This document shows, piece after piece, positions 13,061-24,079 of a stretch of DNA of 64,000 nt. This DNA comes from Margaritifera margaritifera (taxonomy: Eukaryota > Mollusca > Bivalvia > Unionida > Margaritiferidae): assembly GCA_029931535.1 (NCBI GenBank), contig JAQPZY010001048.1, positions 1,014,001-1,078,000 on the forward strand, given 5' to 3'. The notes beneath the pieces were generated by a model that worked only from the letters and a program-made list of their open reading frames with translations, was not told the origin of the DNA and did no database searches. Position numbers and translations under genes: made by a program. Each line of letters opens with the position of its first letter. The stretch's first letter is position 1.

Positions 13061-13744
13061 ACCAAAAGATGAAATATATCCAGTATTTACTCAGAAAAAG
13101 AAAGTTTTCTTTTGTATTATATACCAAACTTACTTCTGAATCGAAGCGTCGAAGGTTAAACTCACTCTTCAATACACCACCCCCACACACCCCTTTTCGT
13201 AAGTTAACCTCATTTTAAATCGCAATTTATTTGCTGATTATAAACAGTATTAGCGATTTGAGAGAATTGTTGATTTAGGATGAACTAATCTGTTGCAATA
13301 ACTTACATTTTTGACAATTTGTAAACTATTTCACCCTCTCTGACCACAAAAGCAAGTACAATTCAGGCATGTAACACACACCAGGTTTTTCACAATGTTG
13401 TCAGGTTAGTAAAAGGGACATAACATCGTCAAGAGGCAAACGGTGGCGAGTCAAATATATTCGGCAAACAATAATTTCCATGTCTGAGATGTAATGCATT
13501 TTCAATTTATTGCTCAAGATCACAAAATGTGTGTTTTTCATACTGTTACTATCACTTCTATTGGCACAAATAATCAAGCGCCGTATGGCATGATGGGAAA
13601 TCTTGTATTTTCACATGTGAAAATATAAGGATATATTTTTCACATATAAAAGTATATATTAAACAAAATATAAAGATATATCAATTATATTTCGCAAATA
13701 ATCTCCTGTATTTAACAATTATGTATATAATAAATGTAATTATT

Positions 13745-14225
13745 TGAAATCAAAGGTTCATATTAAAGTGCCATTAGTCAACATCATTATTTCAGATCAA
13801 AGGTTCATATTAAAGTGCCATTAGTCAACATCATTATTTCAAATCAAAGGTTCATATTAAAGTTCCATTAGTCAACATCATTATTTCAGATCAAAGGTTC
13901 ATATTAAAGTTCCATTAGTCAACATCATTATTTCAGATCAAAGGTTCGTATTAAAGTGCCATTAGTCAACATCACCATTTCAGATCAAAGGTTCATATTA
14001 AAATGCTATTAGTCAACATCATTATTTCAGACCAAATGTTCATATTACAGTTCTATTATTCTTGAACATTATTCCATACCATGAATAGTGTTATTGGTCT
14101 TTATTATCATTCCAGACCGAAGGATCATTGAACAGTGTCATTATAGTTTATCATGATTCCAGATCAGAGGATTCTCTGACAGTGTCGTTAGTCTTTTATC
14201 ATTATGCCAAGTCAAAGGTTGATCT
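13745..14225 (+). repeat. 47-bp minisatellite, block 2
   Basis: Six well-conserved 47-bp copies (GTGCCATTAGTCAACATC followed by ATTATTTCAGATCAAAGG) at 13745-14035, then decayed copies to about 14225. The unit is clearly the same family as at 12187-12935, but this block is far more homogeneous, so it expanded recently. The 800 bases between the blocks contain no repeat units. Confidence 0.9.
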
Positions 14226-15439
14226 AACATCGACCTGTCATCATACATAAAGTTTTAAAGAACACAACGTATCTTGGTTCAGCTGGGAATTGGTGTGGCT
14301 AAAATTAGTCTTTTGTTTTTAGTGTTCTACCTTTGGATCCAACGTGAAAAGGAGACCACACGCTTGTAACATGTTACATGCTACATTCATATCCTTATAT
14401 TTAAGCTAAATTTAGAAGAGGAATACATGTATGTGTCGGCAATTCAACACCAAAAGAGGTTTTCCTTTTTTTCTGAAAGCAACTGTTACCGAATTTACAA
14501 CTTTGAATTCGGTCTTTCTTCTTCTAGACAAACACAATTCAGTAATTGTTCTATCTGTTACTTTACATATGAATGACCAGAAATTGGAGATATGCTATTC
14601 TGAATAACAAATCGAACATACAAACTATTATCATAAACGCATGATTTAATTCCATAGCACCTTCTAAGAAAGGCGTGGGGTTTTGTTCATCAATATGTTA
14701 TTACTTCATTACGAAAATGTTCCATATAAACGTTTAGTTTAAAAAGAAACAACAATGGCAGAATTTTTCTTAATTTACAATATGATATCAGACCACTTCA
14801 TATTTATTTTTCTTCAAAGAAAGATGACATTTTTGCGATTACGCTGTTTCTGAGGATACTTGCGTAGAGGGATTTCACTTTTCGTCGATCTGTTTTTTAA
14901 ATAATGGAAACAATTATCATTTTACGTATTGCAAAAGAAAATTCCGAACGATGGTAAGATTGTAATCGGCTTTTCGCTTTTTCCGGGTCTACGAGGCGGT
15001 GGTCTCTTTTTATGATATAGATTTGAGGCTGATTTTATAACTGTTAGTATTCGTACAAATTTTGAAATCATTTCAAAACGACAGAACATTTGCTAACTTA
15101 TATGTTCATGTACCTTTATTATATAATAGTTATTACCTAACTTATCTATGAACTATGTGATCAATAACATTAAGAGAAAATATTTGAATAAAACACATTT
15201 ATTCATTTGTGAATTATGATATATGATATTGCTCCAGAATCCTTAGAATCAAGATATGTCTCACTTGATGAACATTCCAATGTATTATTTATTTACAGCT
15301 GTGTTTAGAGATGACCTTGTCAACAGGAATTTACTGAAAACGTTTAATTTTAAAGACATTCTGGAGCATTTTCTACACCCATCGTGTATTTCTTGAATAG
15401 TAAATAAGTACAGAACTATAACTTATATAGTCTTTATTA
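14226..15439. other. Gene-free stretch
   Basis: AT-rich sequence in which I see no gene, RNA or repeat structure. Confidence 0.55.
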
Positions 15440-16430
15440 CAAACCATTTCTTCCTTCGGCCATTCGAGAATGGAGCACATTATCTATCGAGACACGTCAA
15501 AGCGCCTCCATTAGCAACTTCAAAAAAGCGCGATAAATAATCGCGACAGTCATGATCCCAGATACTTTTTTGGCGGGTAGAAGGAACTTTCAAATTCTTC
15601 ATCCTCGACTTAGGACAAATTGCAGCTCGCTTAATCATGATTTATTTACAAAGACTATAATTAGATTACCTCTTTGTGGAAGTGGACTTGCACAACGTGT
15701 ACAAAACTTTTTTTTCTTGCCTTTATTACCAAGAACAACGCATCAACTGTTTCAATTCCTGACACTACATGGTAGTTTACATACCTTCTTTTATGGTGAT
15801 AAAACGCTTCCATATGACGAAAACGATCTTATTTTTGATACCGTTCATAAATTTTGCGAAAAGTAAAATAATTTACTTCAGTGCATCTATTACTAATATG
15901 CATGCACTTCATCGGGTCATAAACATCTGTAAACAGCAATTCCCTTTTTCCCAAATAATTGGCTATCGCTTCTGCAACGACTCACTCTACAAATAAGTAT
16001 TGTACATTTTCAATCTTGCTTTTGTTTTGTTCTTCCCTTTCTTTCCTCCTTATTTTCTCAACTTTATACAACAATTTCCTGCACATTTTAATTAACAGTT
16101 TCTCTTTCTATCTTCTTTCTTTTCTTTATCCTCATCTTTCACCAACTCCTTCGTTGTTCAGCTTTGTGCTTTATATACCATTGCTAAATACTAATGTCTA
16201 ACTAAGAGACTCTTCACTTTGACTAGTGAACAATTTAAATGTTTCCTCATTAAAACTCAATATCTTCCGCCATATATTCACATATATTCGCACATATTTA
16301 CAATTGTTTGTATGGTCAAAGGAGAATTATAAACCACTGGCTTTCGTTCGAATCCTTTTACCTTCTATATTGTACATCTTGTAATCTCTAACTACAAATT
16401 TATGAAATAAAATATGTTTAAACTAAAGTT
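15440..16430 (+). pseudogene. Non-LTR retrotransposon 3' end (second family)
   Basis: The plus strand encodes the C-terminal tail of a LINE ORF2 protein. At about 15463 IREWSTLSIETRQSASISNF is readable, a typical post-reverse-transcriptase motif. After a stop and frame change comes FQILHPRLRTNCSSLNHDLF, then PLCGSG in place of the family's zinc-binding PLC-x-C-G box, ending with ENDLIFDTVHKFCEK at 15866. The following 560 bases look like a 3' UTR ending in TATGAAATAAAATATG near 16400-16415, a polyadenylation-like end. The copy is 5'-truncated and carries stops, so it is dead. Its words differ from those of the relic at 1840-2950, so it is a different lineage or a different part of one. Confidence 0.8.
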
Positions 16431-16505
16431 CACCCGTTAAATCATCAGATATATTGAGATGAAAAATAAGAATACAATGGACGTGCAAAAATATTTTAAT
16501 TTGCC

Positions 16506-16753
16506 TCACCTCGCCTCACATATTAAACCTTGTTTACTGTCACAAGGATAATCGTTGTACTGGCCGTGATATCCGCTCAAGGAATTAAGCAGCTCCAAAC
16601 AGTGCTCGCTGTCACCGGCATTGTCGGGCATTCCCGGAAACCAGTTTGTATACGAAATGGGTTTTGAGCCTCCTTTTTGACCCATCCACCGCCATTCGTT
16701 CTCGGCCAGTATGTCAGATCCGTCTACCCAGTAACGCACATCCTTTGCGGATC
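16506..16753 (-). CDS. C-type lectin, last exon (C-terminal half of the CTLD)
   Basis: Secreted or membrane C-type lectins bind sugars in a calcium-dependent way and are widely used in invertebrate immunity. This exon encodes the C-terminal half of one carbohydrate-recognition domain: YWVDGSDILAENEWRWMG, then SYTNWFPGMPDN at the long-loop calcium/sugar site (PDN-type rather than the classic EPN or QPD order), CLEL, GQYNDYPC (the WND-equivalent motif) and LICEAR followed by TGA at 16508-16506. A good splice acceptor, a pyrimidine-rich tract ending CCACAG, precedes it at 16754-16756, giving a 248-bp terminal exon entered in phase 1. Both conserved cysteines of this half are present and there is no lesion. 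The matching N-terminal exon may be the one at 35306-35397 on the same strand; the middle exon was not found. Confidence 0.88.
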
Positions 16754-16756
16754 CTG

Positions 16757-18089
16757 TGGGTAAATAAAATATTCACCACAATACAGAGTTTTGTTTTATT
16801 TTATGTTGTTTCTTTCTTTGTGAGTTCCTTGGAATAGTTTCCGCTTAAAAAAAGTTACGAATGCTACTAGATCAACATGTCCCACTGCTTGCGTGAAACT
16901 GACGATTTAGAGCGACCGAGTTTACCTTAACATGAACAGGGACGTGTTTTCGTGCTCTTACAAACGATGTAGGTCCAACTAAAAATAAATCGAACAGAAA
17001 CATGGTCTTCGTCATAACAGAAAAAAGTAGAGTACGAACATAGACGACAAAATCTTATCTGACATCTTGCTTCAGTTTCGTATACTACGACTAAACATGG
17101 CGACACTCTGTGTCAGCGAGTTTGCTTTTGTTGAACCGAGGATAACCCACAGTTACACTTTGGTCGTAAGCGGGACTTCATCTGACTTTATTCAAGGGCA
17201 AAACATTTTTTTTCAGGGCACACTACTTTTGATGTCATTACTCTGTAACTATGTAAACGTTCCATTGGAAGAGATTGTAATAAGATTATCTTCTTCGTGG
17301 TTCTTCATGTTAGTACTAATATAGGGATAATTCCGTTAAATTTCACTTCATACAGCATATTAACACTCGACCTACATCAACCGACTGTCCTTGACCCTCA
17401 GTTTGATATCGTTGTCTCATGATTTTTGTGAACTATGTTATGCAAATTGCTATATTTTCACTGTACATACTGCAATATCTGTTTTCCAAAGTTAACATTA
17501 TAAGAAGAGATGTAAAAGTAAAAAAAAATATAAAAAAAATACATTCATCATTTATGGAATGAAAACCAAGTAGACCTATCTAACTAATGAAGGAACTAAC
17601 TATGAAAAGAGTTTAGTAATTAACTAAGTAACTATATACTAGTAAGTAAGTTACATTAAATCAGAGATATAATACATTCAAATGCTCTAATCTTTAGAAA
17701 ATAAAGAAATGCACAAGTCGACCAGCAAGACATAATTAATTAACCATCTAACTAAGAGCATACTAACTAATTCACTTTCTAGGTTGTTAACTAGCTAACT
17801 AACTAACAACTTACAAGCAAATTTTAAATCAGAGAAAATATATTCCTGTGATAGATCAAATGTGTAGGAAGCGAAGAAATAAGAAAATAAAAAATGAAAA
17901 TAAAAAATAAAAAACCAGCAAATTAACTAACTAACCAACTGACCAACAAACTAACTACATAACGTACTATGAGCAGAGTGATTAATTAACTAACTAACTC
18001 GATTTACATGATAAATATAATAAATTTCAATAATCAGTATTTAAGGAGAACAATTACACGGGCAGACTATCTAATTAGCAGCTAATTGA
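16757..18089. other. Intergenic or intronic, TAAC-rich
   Basis: No gene seen. From about 17575 to 18010 the sequence is dominated by imperfect TAAC/TAACTAAC words interspersed with unique DNA, like a decayed tetranucleotide repeat. Confidence 0.6.
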
Positions 18090-18195
18090 GCAGACTTTCT
18101 ATCTATCTATCTACCTATCTAAAAATCTTAGAATCTATCTATGTATCTATCTACCTATCAATCTAAAAATATATCTATCTATCCGTCTATCTATA

Positions 18196-18255
<60 letters not shown>

Positions 18256-18256
18256 G
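18090..18256. repeat. (TCTA)n microsatellite
   Basis: Imperfect at 18090-18190, then about 60 bases of perfect ATCT repeat ending at 18255. The Ser-Ile-Tyr-Leu repeat frame is an artefact. Confidence 0.95.
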
Positions 18257-18608
18257 GTTTGTTTTTCTGTCTGTCTGTATGTCTAAACGACAAGTAACCA
18301 AAAAAAATAACAAAATAACCAATTCTAAATTCAAAAACACCATTTACCATCGACTCCAAATGCCGTTAACATACCATGCAATCGCTCAATTATCCCCTTG
18401 ATTATAGCGTGTTCATTTGCATCATCAATGGCAGCCAAGTCTCCACCAATGACATTACAATAAACCTATCACGAGAAAACAATATTTATCAGCGTTCATT
18501 TCTCTCTGCTTTATTTATGTTGTAAGTGGAACAGAGGGCAAGACCGAACTGAACTGTGAAAGAGATTGGAAAGAAATAAGAATTAAGATTGCTTTTAACA
18601 GAATTACA

Positions 18609-18612
<4 letters not shown>

Positions 18613-18678
<66 letters not shown>
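18613..18678. repeat. (TA)n microsatellite
   Basis: Uninterrupted TA run of about 66 bases. Confidence 0.95.
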
Positions 18679-18680
<2 letters not shown>

Positions 18681-19149
18681 TAGAGGCATTTTGTGTATTT
18701 ACCAGCAGCTATCCTAATACTCTTCTGACATGACATAAATAAACTGATACAAAAGCACGTCGACAAACCTTTACTAGCACTTAGAATCAACACCGTGTAG
18801 CGAGATCGTAACCCATCGAGTATTCTGTTAATACCTTCACACATTAATCGCACACATGCTTGATGTAGTTACAGAAAAAAAATTTCACATGCATCTTCCT
18901 TACTTGTTATCCAGATAAGGCTTTATTGCCAAGTTTTGTTTTAATGATTTAATTCCTTTCCATCGCCCTCCAGGTCTGTATGGTTGAGATTAGGTGTTCG
19001 AGAATTTGGACGGAAAACATCGAATAAAAGGAATCTATCAAACAGAGAGACAGACAAACGAATAAACAAGTTGGTCTGATGAGTTGGACCATTCTGTAGA
19101 TGATGGTTTAAAGGACTTTACAGTGTCACCACGCTTACTGATCAAAGCA

Positions 19150-19597
19150 GTTTTTATTGCACCCTATTGTCGTCCTTTAGAAAATCAATTATATTTTTTT
19201 CTCTGATTTTTCCTGGAGATTTCCTATGCAGAAAAGAATGTTACGTGCATCCAATAGAAAGTAGCATTAAAGCATAAGCAGAAAATAAACTGTTTATTGA
19301 GTTCATCCTTTAGGCTTTTGCTTAGCACGACATATGAAACAAGTTTCATCCTGCCGTTTCCGGAAACGTCATTTGCCCTAAAGTTTCAGTTCATTCAAAT
19401 GCAGCAGTTACTATTTTCAGAAAATGTAACATAAAATACATTATGCCGATTTTGTTTTTGCAATGCTGCGTCCAAGTTAGTGCATAACATAAGTAAGATA
19501 GTCTTGTTGCATCCGAAATTATAACTAATGCACTGGATTTTATCAAAACTGTTGAAAAACGAAGGAAGTATATAAGGAACTATTAGTAGTAATAACT
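19150..19597 (+). repeat. Direct duplication, copy A
   Basis: The segment shares long stretches with 20870-21311 in the same order and orientation, for example TTATTGAGTT, CAGTTCATTCAAATG, CAAGTTAGTGC, and CATCCGAA followed by TTATAACTAATGCACTGG. Divergence and small indels indicate an old segmental duplication or two copies of an undescribed repeat. Confidence 0.8.
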
Positions 19598-20869
19598 TGA
19601 CTAGCATAAAAAGGAAAATCCTTGGTGAATACATCTTTCTGATAATTAAACATCCTAGATACATTTGTAACTAATTATATCATGCATGTAGATGAAATAA
19701 ATAAATAAATATGTTATTTTTTGCATATTTCAAAAATGCAATGCCGATAAATATAGCAACAGGTAGGAAGCATCCAAATTTATTTAATAGAAATGCATCT
19801 ACTCTACACATGAATTTGCCATATGGATGAATAGCTTCGAATATATTTGAAACTTCACTTGGAGGCAAATAAAACTTGATTGCAATAGTGTAAATTTAAT
19901 GTGTTTTCTTCACCTTTTGGGTACTGCTGCGGTGTGAATAGGACTCATGCTGATGGTTCAGTTTGATGGGACCATGGTAATGTGTTCAGGCATTGGCAGT
20001 ATAACTGGATTAATGCTTAGTCTGTCTTGACACAAATTATGTACTCAGACATTTTGTGACCATTTTCTATGGGAAAGAGTTTGATTTGTCCAGTCAATAT
20101 GTCACAGGGAGCTATGATAAGGAGTAGATTAAGGCTTCTGGTCTGGTTAATTGTGATGCATATTATAAATGTTTGGCCCTCAAGGTATCAAATTCTAAAA
20201 CTCACCATCATCAACAGTGTAAATATCTTCTCACAATTGGAAATCTAGATATAAATTTGTTTTTGAGACTCTTTTTGTTTCTAAAGTGTGTATGGCATTG
20301 TTAAGGCTCCTAACATCAGTGAAGATTTTATATTTCCTAAAATAGAACAGGGATATTAGAGTCTCTTATATTCACTTTAGGTGAGCACAGGTGGTATACC
20401 TTCTCAACATTCATTTATGGAGAGGCGTACATTTTTAAACTTTCAGTGTGGAGAGAGGCTTCCCACAAAACGACGACAGTAGAGATTATGGCCAAAGATG
20501 GGAATATTCTATGTTCTTATTTTAAACATAGATATTTAAAAATATACCAAAATTGAATCATTTTTTTACAAATGCAATAATGATTTATTTTTTAAAAGAT
20601 GTATTTTAACTAGCTCATATATATGAAAGAAACTTCATTCTGTGATGAATATGGCAAGTGAGTCTTTGTGTTTGGACCTAGCATTATGGCACACGACCAT
20701 CCACTTAGGCCTCTGTCATGTATGATAAATTGAACACTGGAGAAAGCAGACCGAGCAGACACAGCCTAACTTCATAGTTATGTTTCATTGTTACCACAAG
20801 TACAGATAAAGCAATTTTGTTAGATAGGTGCAATCTCTTCTAGGTATCAGTGCACTAAATGAGCCAATC
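19598..20869. other. Gene-free stretch between duplicated copies
   Basis: AT-rich; no gene or mobile element recognised. Confidence 0.5.
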
Positions 20870-21311
20870 AGATGTTATTTTGTCCCACTGTAGCTTCGAA
20901 GAAAATCATTAATATATTTTTCTGACTTTTCCCGGAGATTTGCTAGCCAGTTAATAATATTACTTGTTAACCAGTGAATAATATTACTTGCATTAACGCC
21001 GAAACAGAAAAAGAAAAATGTTTATTGAGTTTAACCTCTTGGCTATGGCGTAGGATGACGAGTCAAACAAATGTGATTAGGTGATTTGTGGAAAGGTCAC
21101 TTGCATTAAGAAAAGTTACAATCAGTTCATTCAAATGAAACTATTTTTAGAAATGCAGCGTAACGTATGCGGATTTGTTTTATCTGTTGTGTACAAGTTA
21201 GTGCCTAATATAAAGTAAAATAGTCTTAGTGCATCCGAACTTATAACTAATGCACTGGATTTATACAAAAATGAACGAAATATATAAGGAAATTCATCAC
21301 TGTAGTAATAC
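20870..21311 (+). repeat. Direct duplication, copy B
   Basis: Second copy of the segment at 19150-19597, about 1.72 kb away. It contains an extra internal near-duplicate (AATAATATTACTTG occurs twice at about 20954-20992). Confidence 0.8.
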
Positions 21312-22417
21312 TTTTTATGTAAGGATGCTTTTTGTCAAAGGTCTGTATTGAATAAAGACTATTTCCTGCCCCCGTTTTTATGAAAAATAAATATTGTCAA
21401 ATTTCATGACACTTTGTCCAGTTGTGTTCATTAAGGTACATATGAAACTCTTCTACATTCATTGTGTTTATGCATTTCTGTTTCATACCATAAAACGACA
21501 TTTGAGCATGGGCTGATTTTGGAAACTGCAGAATAAATGCTGCATTTAGCAACTTCACTATCCAAATTCGATATGAACGCAGTTTTGTTCCACGAAGAAA
21601 TTTCAGCAGACCGTGTATATTTCAAAATATCGTTTTGGCGCAAGGTTGCGCTTGTGCCTAAAAACTAAAAATTCACGAGTTTTAAGATCGACGTAGCGTT
21701 AACATTTTGTTGCTTTCGCACTAGTGGTACCTCAGTCCCCACTATGCGTATATAAATAGAACTGCAGGTTCTACCGCATTTTATTATGCACATGGCTCAA
21801 TGATTTGCAGAGGCGCCAGCGGGGATTCGGGAAAAAAATAAACAGAAGCTGAGAGACGTCTATAATACGTAGCATTTTGTTGTGCTTTTTTTTTGGGTGT
21901 AACGTACCTGAACATTGCCAATGTATCACATAATGGATGCCATAACTAACGAGAACACAAGTAGATTATTGGTGATTACAAATATAGCATAGCAAAAGAA
22001 TTAAACGTTTTATATTCAGTTATGTTATGAGACAACCCATCATGTAGGGAAAGGAGATTTAATACGATATATTTGACTCTACTGTAGTGCATTTCTTCAC
22101 ACATACACACGCATATGCGTCCTAAGATACAGATTGATATTATCCAGAGAGTCAAATGCAAAATATATTTAAGAATATTTAATTCAGTCCATCTTTCTTC
22201 CAGTATTAACTTTTTAAAAAAACGGGCCTGTACTGTAACATACTTCTTTAGTGTGCACAAGAAAAGGATCATTTTCAAATGTATTATAAAATATACACTG
22301 TGTCTGCCGCATGGAAAATGTGTGTACGGTACTTCATTTTTTCCAAAACTATGAAAATGTTTTAAAAAGTATTGGGAAAAGTGCTACAATAGTCAGTTAA
22401 AAAAGGAGCCGTAGTGC
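21312..22417. other. Gene-free left flank of the Polinton
   Basis: No gene is supported. Overlapping opposite-strand frames at 21976-22354 lack motifs. Confidence 0.5.
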
Positions 22418-22562
22418 CTAGTAACTGCCTTTCTACCTACTACCAATCAGAGTTGCAGATTTATACTGAAATATGTATGTTGACAGCTTCATGCTAGCAT
22501 ATATATTAGTTTTACATAATTCTTCTAACTAAAGAAACTATTTAGTATAACAATGGATTTGA
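22418..22562 (+). repeat. Left terminal inverted repeat of Polinton
   Basis: The outer 47 bases (CCTAGTAACTGCCTTTCTAC onward, through ACTACCAAT and TGCAGATTT) match the reverse complement of 32151-32197 with only a few differences. After a diverged middle part, similarity resumes with TTCTTCTAACTAAAGAAACTATTTA at 22520-22544 and runs to an ATG at 22553 that begins the first gene. Polinton termini typically begin AGT, and an AGTAAC tip is present at 22420. Confidence 0.92.
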
Positions 22563-23460
22563 AACCTATATTTGAATCATTTGTGTAAGCGCATCAGATA
22601 AAACAGAGGTCTCCAAAATGGTACTTAATAATGTCAAGCGCAATAGGTGGCTCAGAAGTGGATACTCTTCTTGGAATCTGTATTTTTGAAACACCAGAGG
22701 ACGTAGTCAGAAGAAAACGTAGCATACAACAATCGCATACAACTCTGCCTTGCCTTTGGGGATCATTATTTGAGCCGGTCATAAGAAGATACGTTGAGAT
22801 CACCATGAACGGAAAAGTCATTCGTGATGATATTTGCATTGAAACTATACACGACTATAGATACAGCCCAGTCGGTTACATTGTTGACAACAATAAAATT
22901 GTTCTGTTAGAATTTAAATGTCCCTTTAGAAGAGACGTTAACAAGTTGCCAGAGTACTATTTTCCACAAGTATTATAAGGTCTAGAAGTTTCAGTTGTTG
23001 CCTCATACGGTTTGCTTCTCGATACAATCTTTCGTAAGTGTTCTTGGAATCAATTGGGATTTTACCCAGAATACGACAAAAATGCATAACATAGATTAAG
23101 ACAGGTACACTAAGGATCCAATCGCAATAGACATCACAGGATTGTATGGCAACTATGACGACTTTATTGACCTTGGCGAATCTACTGAAGCAGAATTGTC
23201 CTCAGTTCTGAAAATGACCTACATAGAGAACATGATTACATTATTGCTGACATTCAAGACCAGCCTGATTGCATTTCTGATGCGATTGATATCACTAAGA
23301 AGTGACCAGACATAAAGCTGGTTGCGGTTTTACCGTGGAAAATATTCAAAATTACCTACACCTATACTGCCCGCGAACCTAGCTACGGCAAAACAATCAA
23401 GAGCGCCGTATCAAAACTGCGACAGATTGTACACGAATTAGAGACCAAGAATCATATTTA
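22553..23460 (+). pseudogene. YqaJ/lambda-exonuclease-like recombination nuclease, broken
   Basis: First gene after the left inverted repeat. Frame 1 starts at ATG 22553, meets a TAA at 22586-22588, then reads through to TAA at 22976-22978 and continues in the same frame to 23090; a frameshift near 23205 leads to the last part, which ends at 23460. Visible motifs fit a PD-(D/E)XK exonuclease of the YqaJ type: QRSPKWY then IGGSE, then LWGSLFEP, then LLEFKCPF as the E-x-K box, and PEYYFPQV. At the position of the first catalytic aspartate, in the box before it, the sequence has SPVGY, with Val where Asp is usual. Such enzymes process DNA ends for single-strand annealing recombination in viruses. 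About 300 residues in all. At least three lesions make it a pseudogene. Confidence 0.72.
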
Positions 23461-23952
23461 ATGTTTGACTTTGACTCAGGACAAATAATGGCTGCATATG
23501 AGATCGTAGATGACGCCACAGTAAATGTTCCACCAGGATGGAACATAGAAGATGTCGAAATAATAACTTCAAAAATTAAAAGAATAAATGGTGCATACAA
23601 ATTTGTCAAGGACGCTCTCAAGATGATTTACCAAGTATTCAAAGAAAATCCAGAACATAAAGATCCAGACGCATACTATGAGAAGAATACTGCAAACTTG
23701 GCAACAAAAGATTTTTGTATGACTTTGTCCAAACCAGGTTTGATGGCAGTTTGGTTAATGTCAGTGATTGATATAATGTACGCAAATGCAATAATCGCAG
23801 CGTACGAACACGACAACATTTATGTTCCGTCCGAACTAAATCTGTATGACATCAGAAAACCGAAGACAGTTAATTCGGCATTTGGATTTGTCAAGGATGC
23901 CTTTGAGACCGCTTGGGATCTGATGGAGAAAAAAAATAACAAGCACTTTTGA
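23461..23952 (+). CDS. Unknown Polinton ORF, 163 residues, intact
   Basis: The only sizeable Polinton gene without a visible lesion. It starts at the ATG immediately following the end of the exonuclease frame and ends in TGA at 23952. I do not recognise the family. The protein is acidic-to-neutral and mostly helical, without signal peptide; a hydrophobic segment near residues 85-105 (LMAVWLMSVIDIMYANAIIA) could be a membrane helix or buried core. It contains an internal repeat: NGAYKFVKDAL near residue 45 and NSAFGFVKDAFE near residue 143 share the FVKDA core and flanking helices. Position next to the recombination nuclease is compatible with either a structural or an accessory role. Confidence 0.6.
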   Translation: MFDFDSGQIMAAYEIVDDATVNVPPGWNIEDVEIITSKIKRINGAYKFVKDALKMIYQVFKENPEHKDPDAYYEKNTANLATKDFCMTLSKPGLMAVWLMSVIDIMYANAIIAAYEHDNIYVPSELNLYDIRKPKTVNSAFGFVKDAFETAWDLMEKKNNKHF

Positions 23953-24079
23953 AAAAACAACCTAAAAATACGATATATGTTCGCGCCTGGATTTAAATGT
24001 CAAATGTGGCCAAAGATGAATCTATTGTAGCCGTATCTGCATAAAGCGTGGTCGAGTTAGCGTTATCATTTGACGCCTC
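23953..24079. other. Short spacer between convergent genes
   Basis: About 130 bases between the unknown plus-strand ORF and the end of the minus-strand fibre-like gene; no coding signal seen. Confidence 0.5.

Noticed and set aside
13596..13640. Short palindrome ATTTTCACATGTGAAAAT
   Set aside because: An 18-base palindrome in AT-rich DNA is expected by chance at this window size, and no other structure accompanies it.
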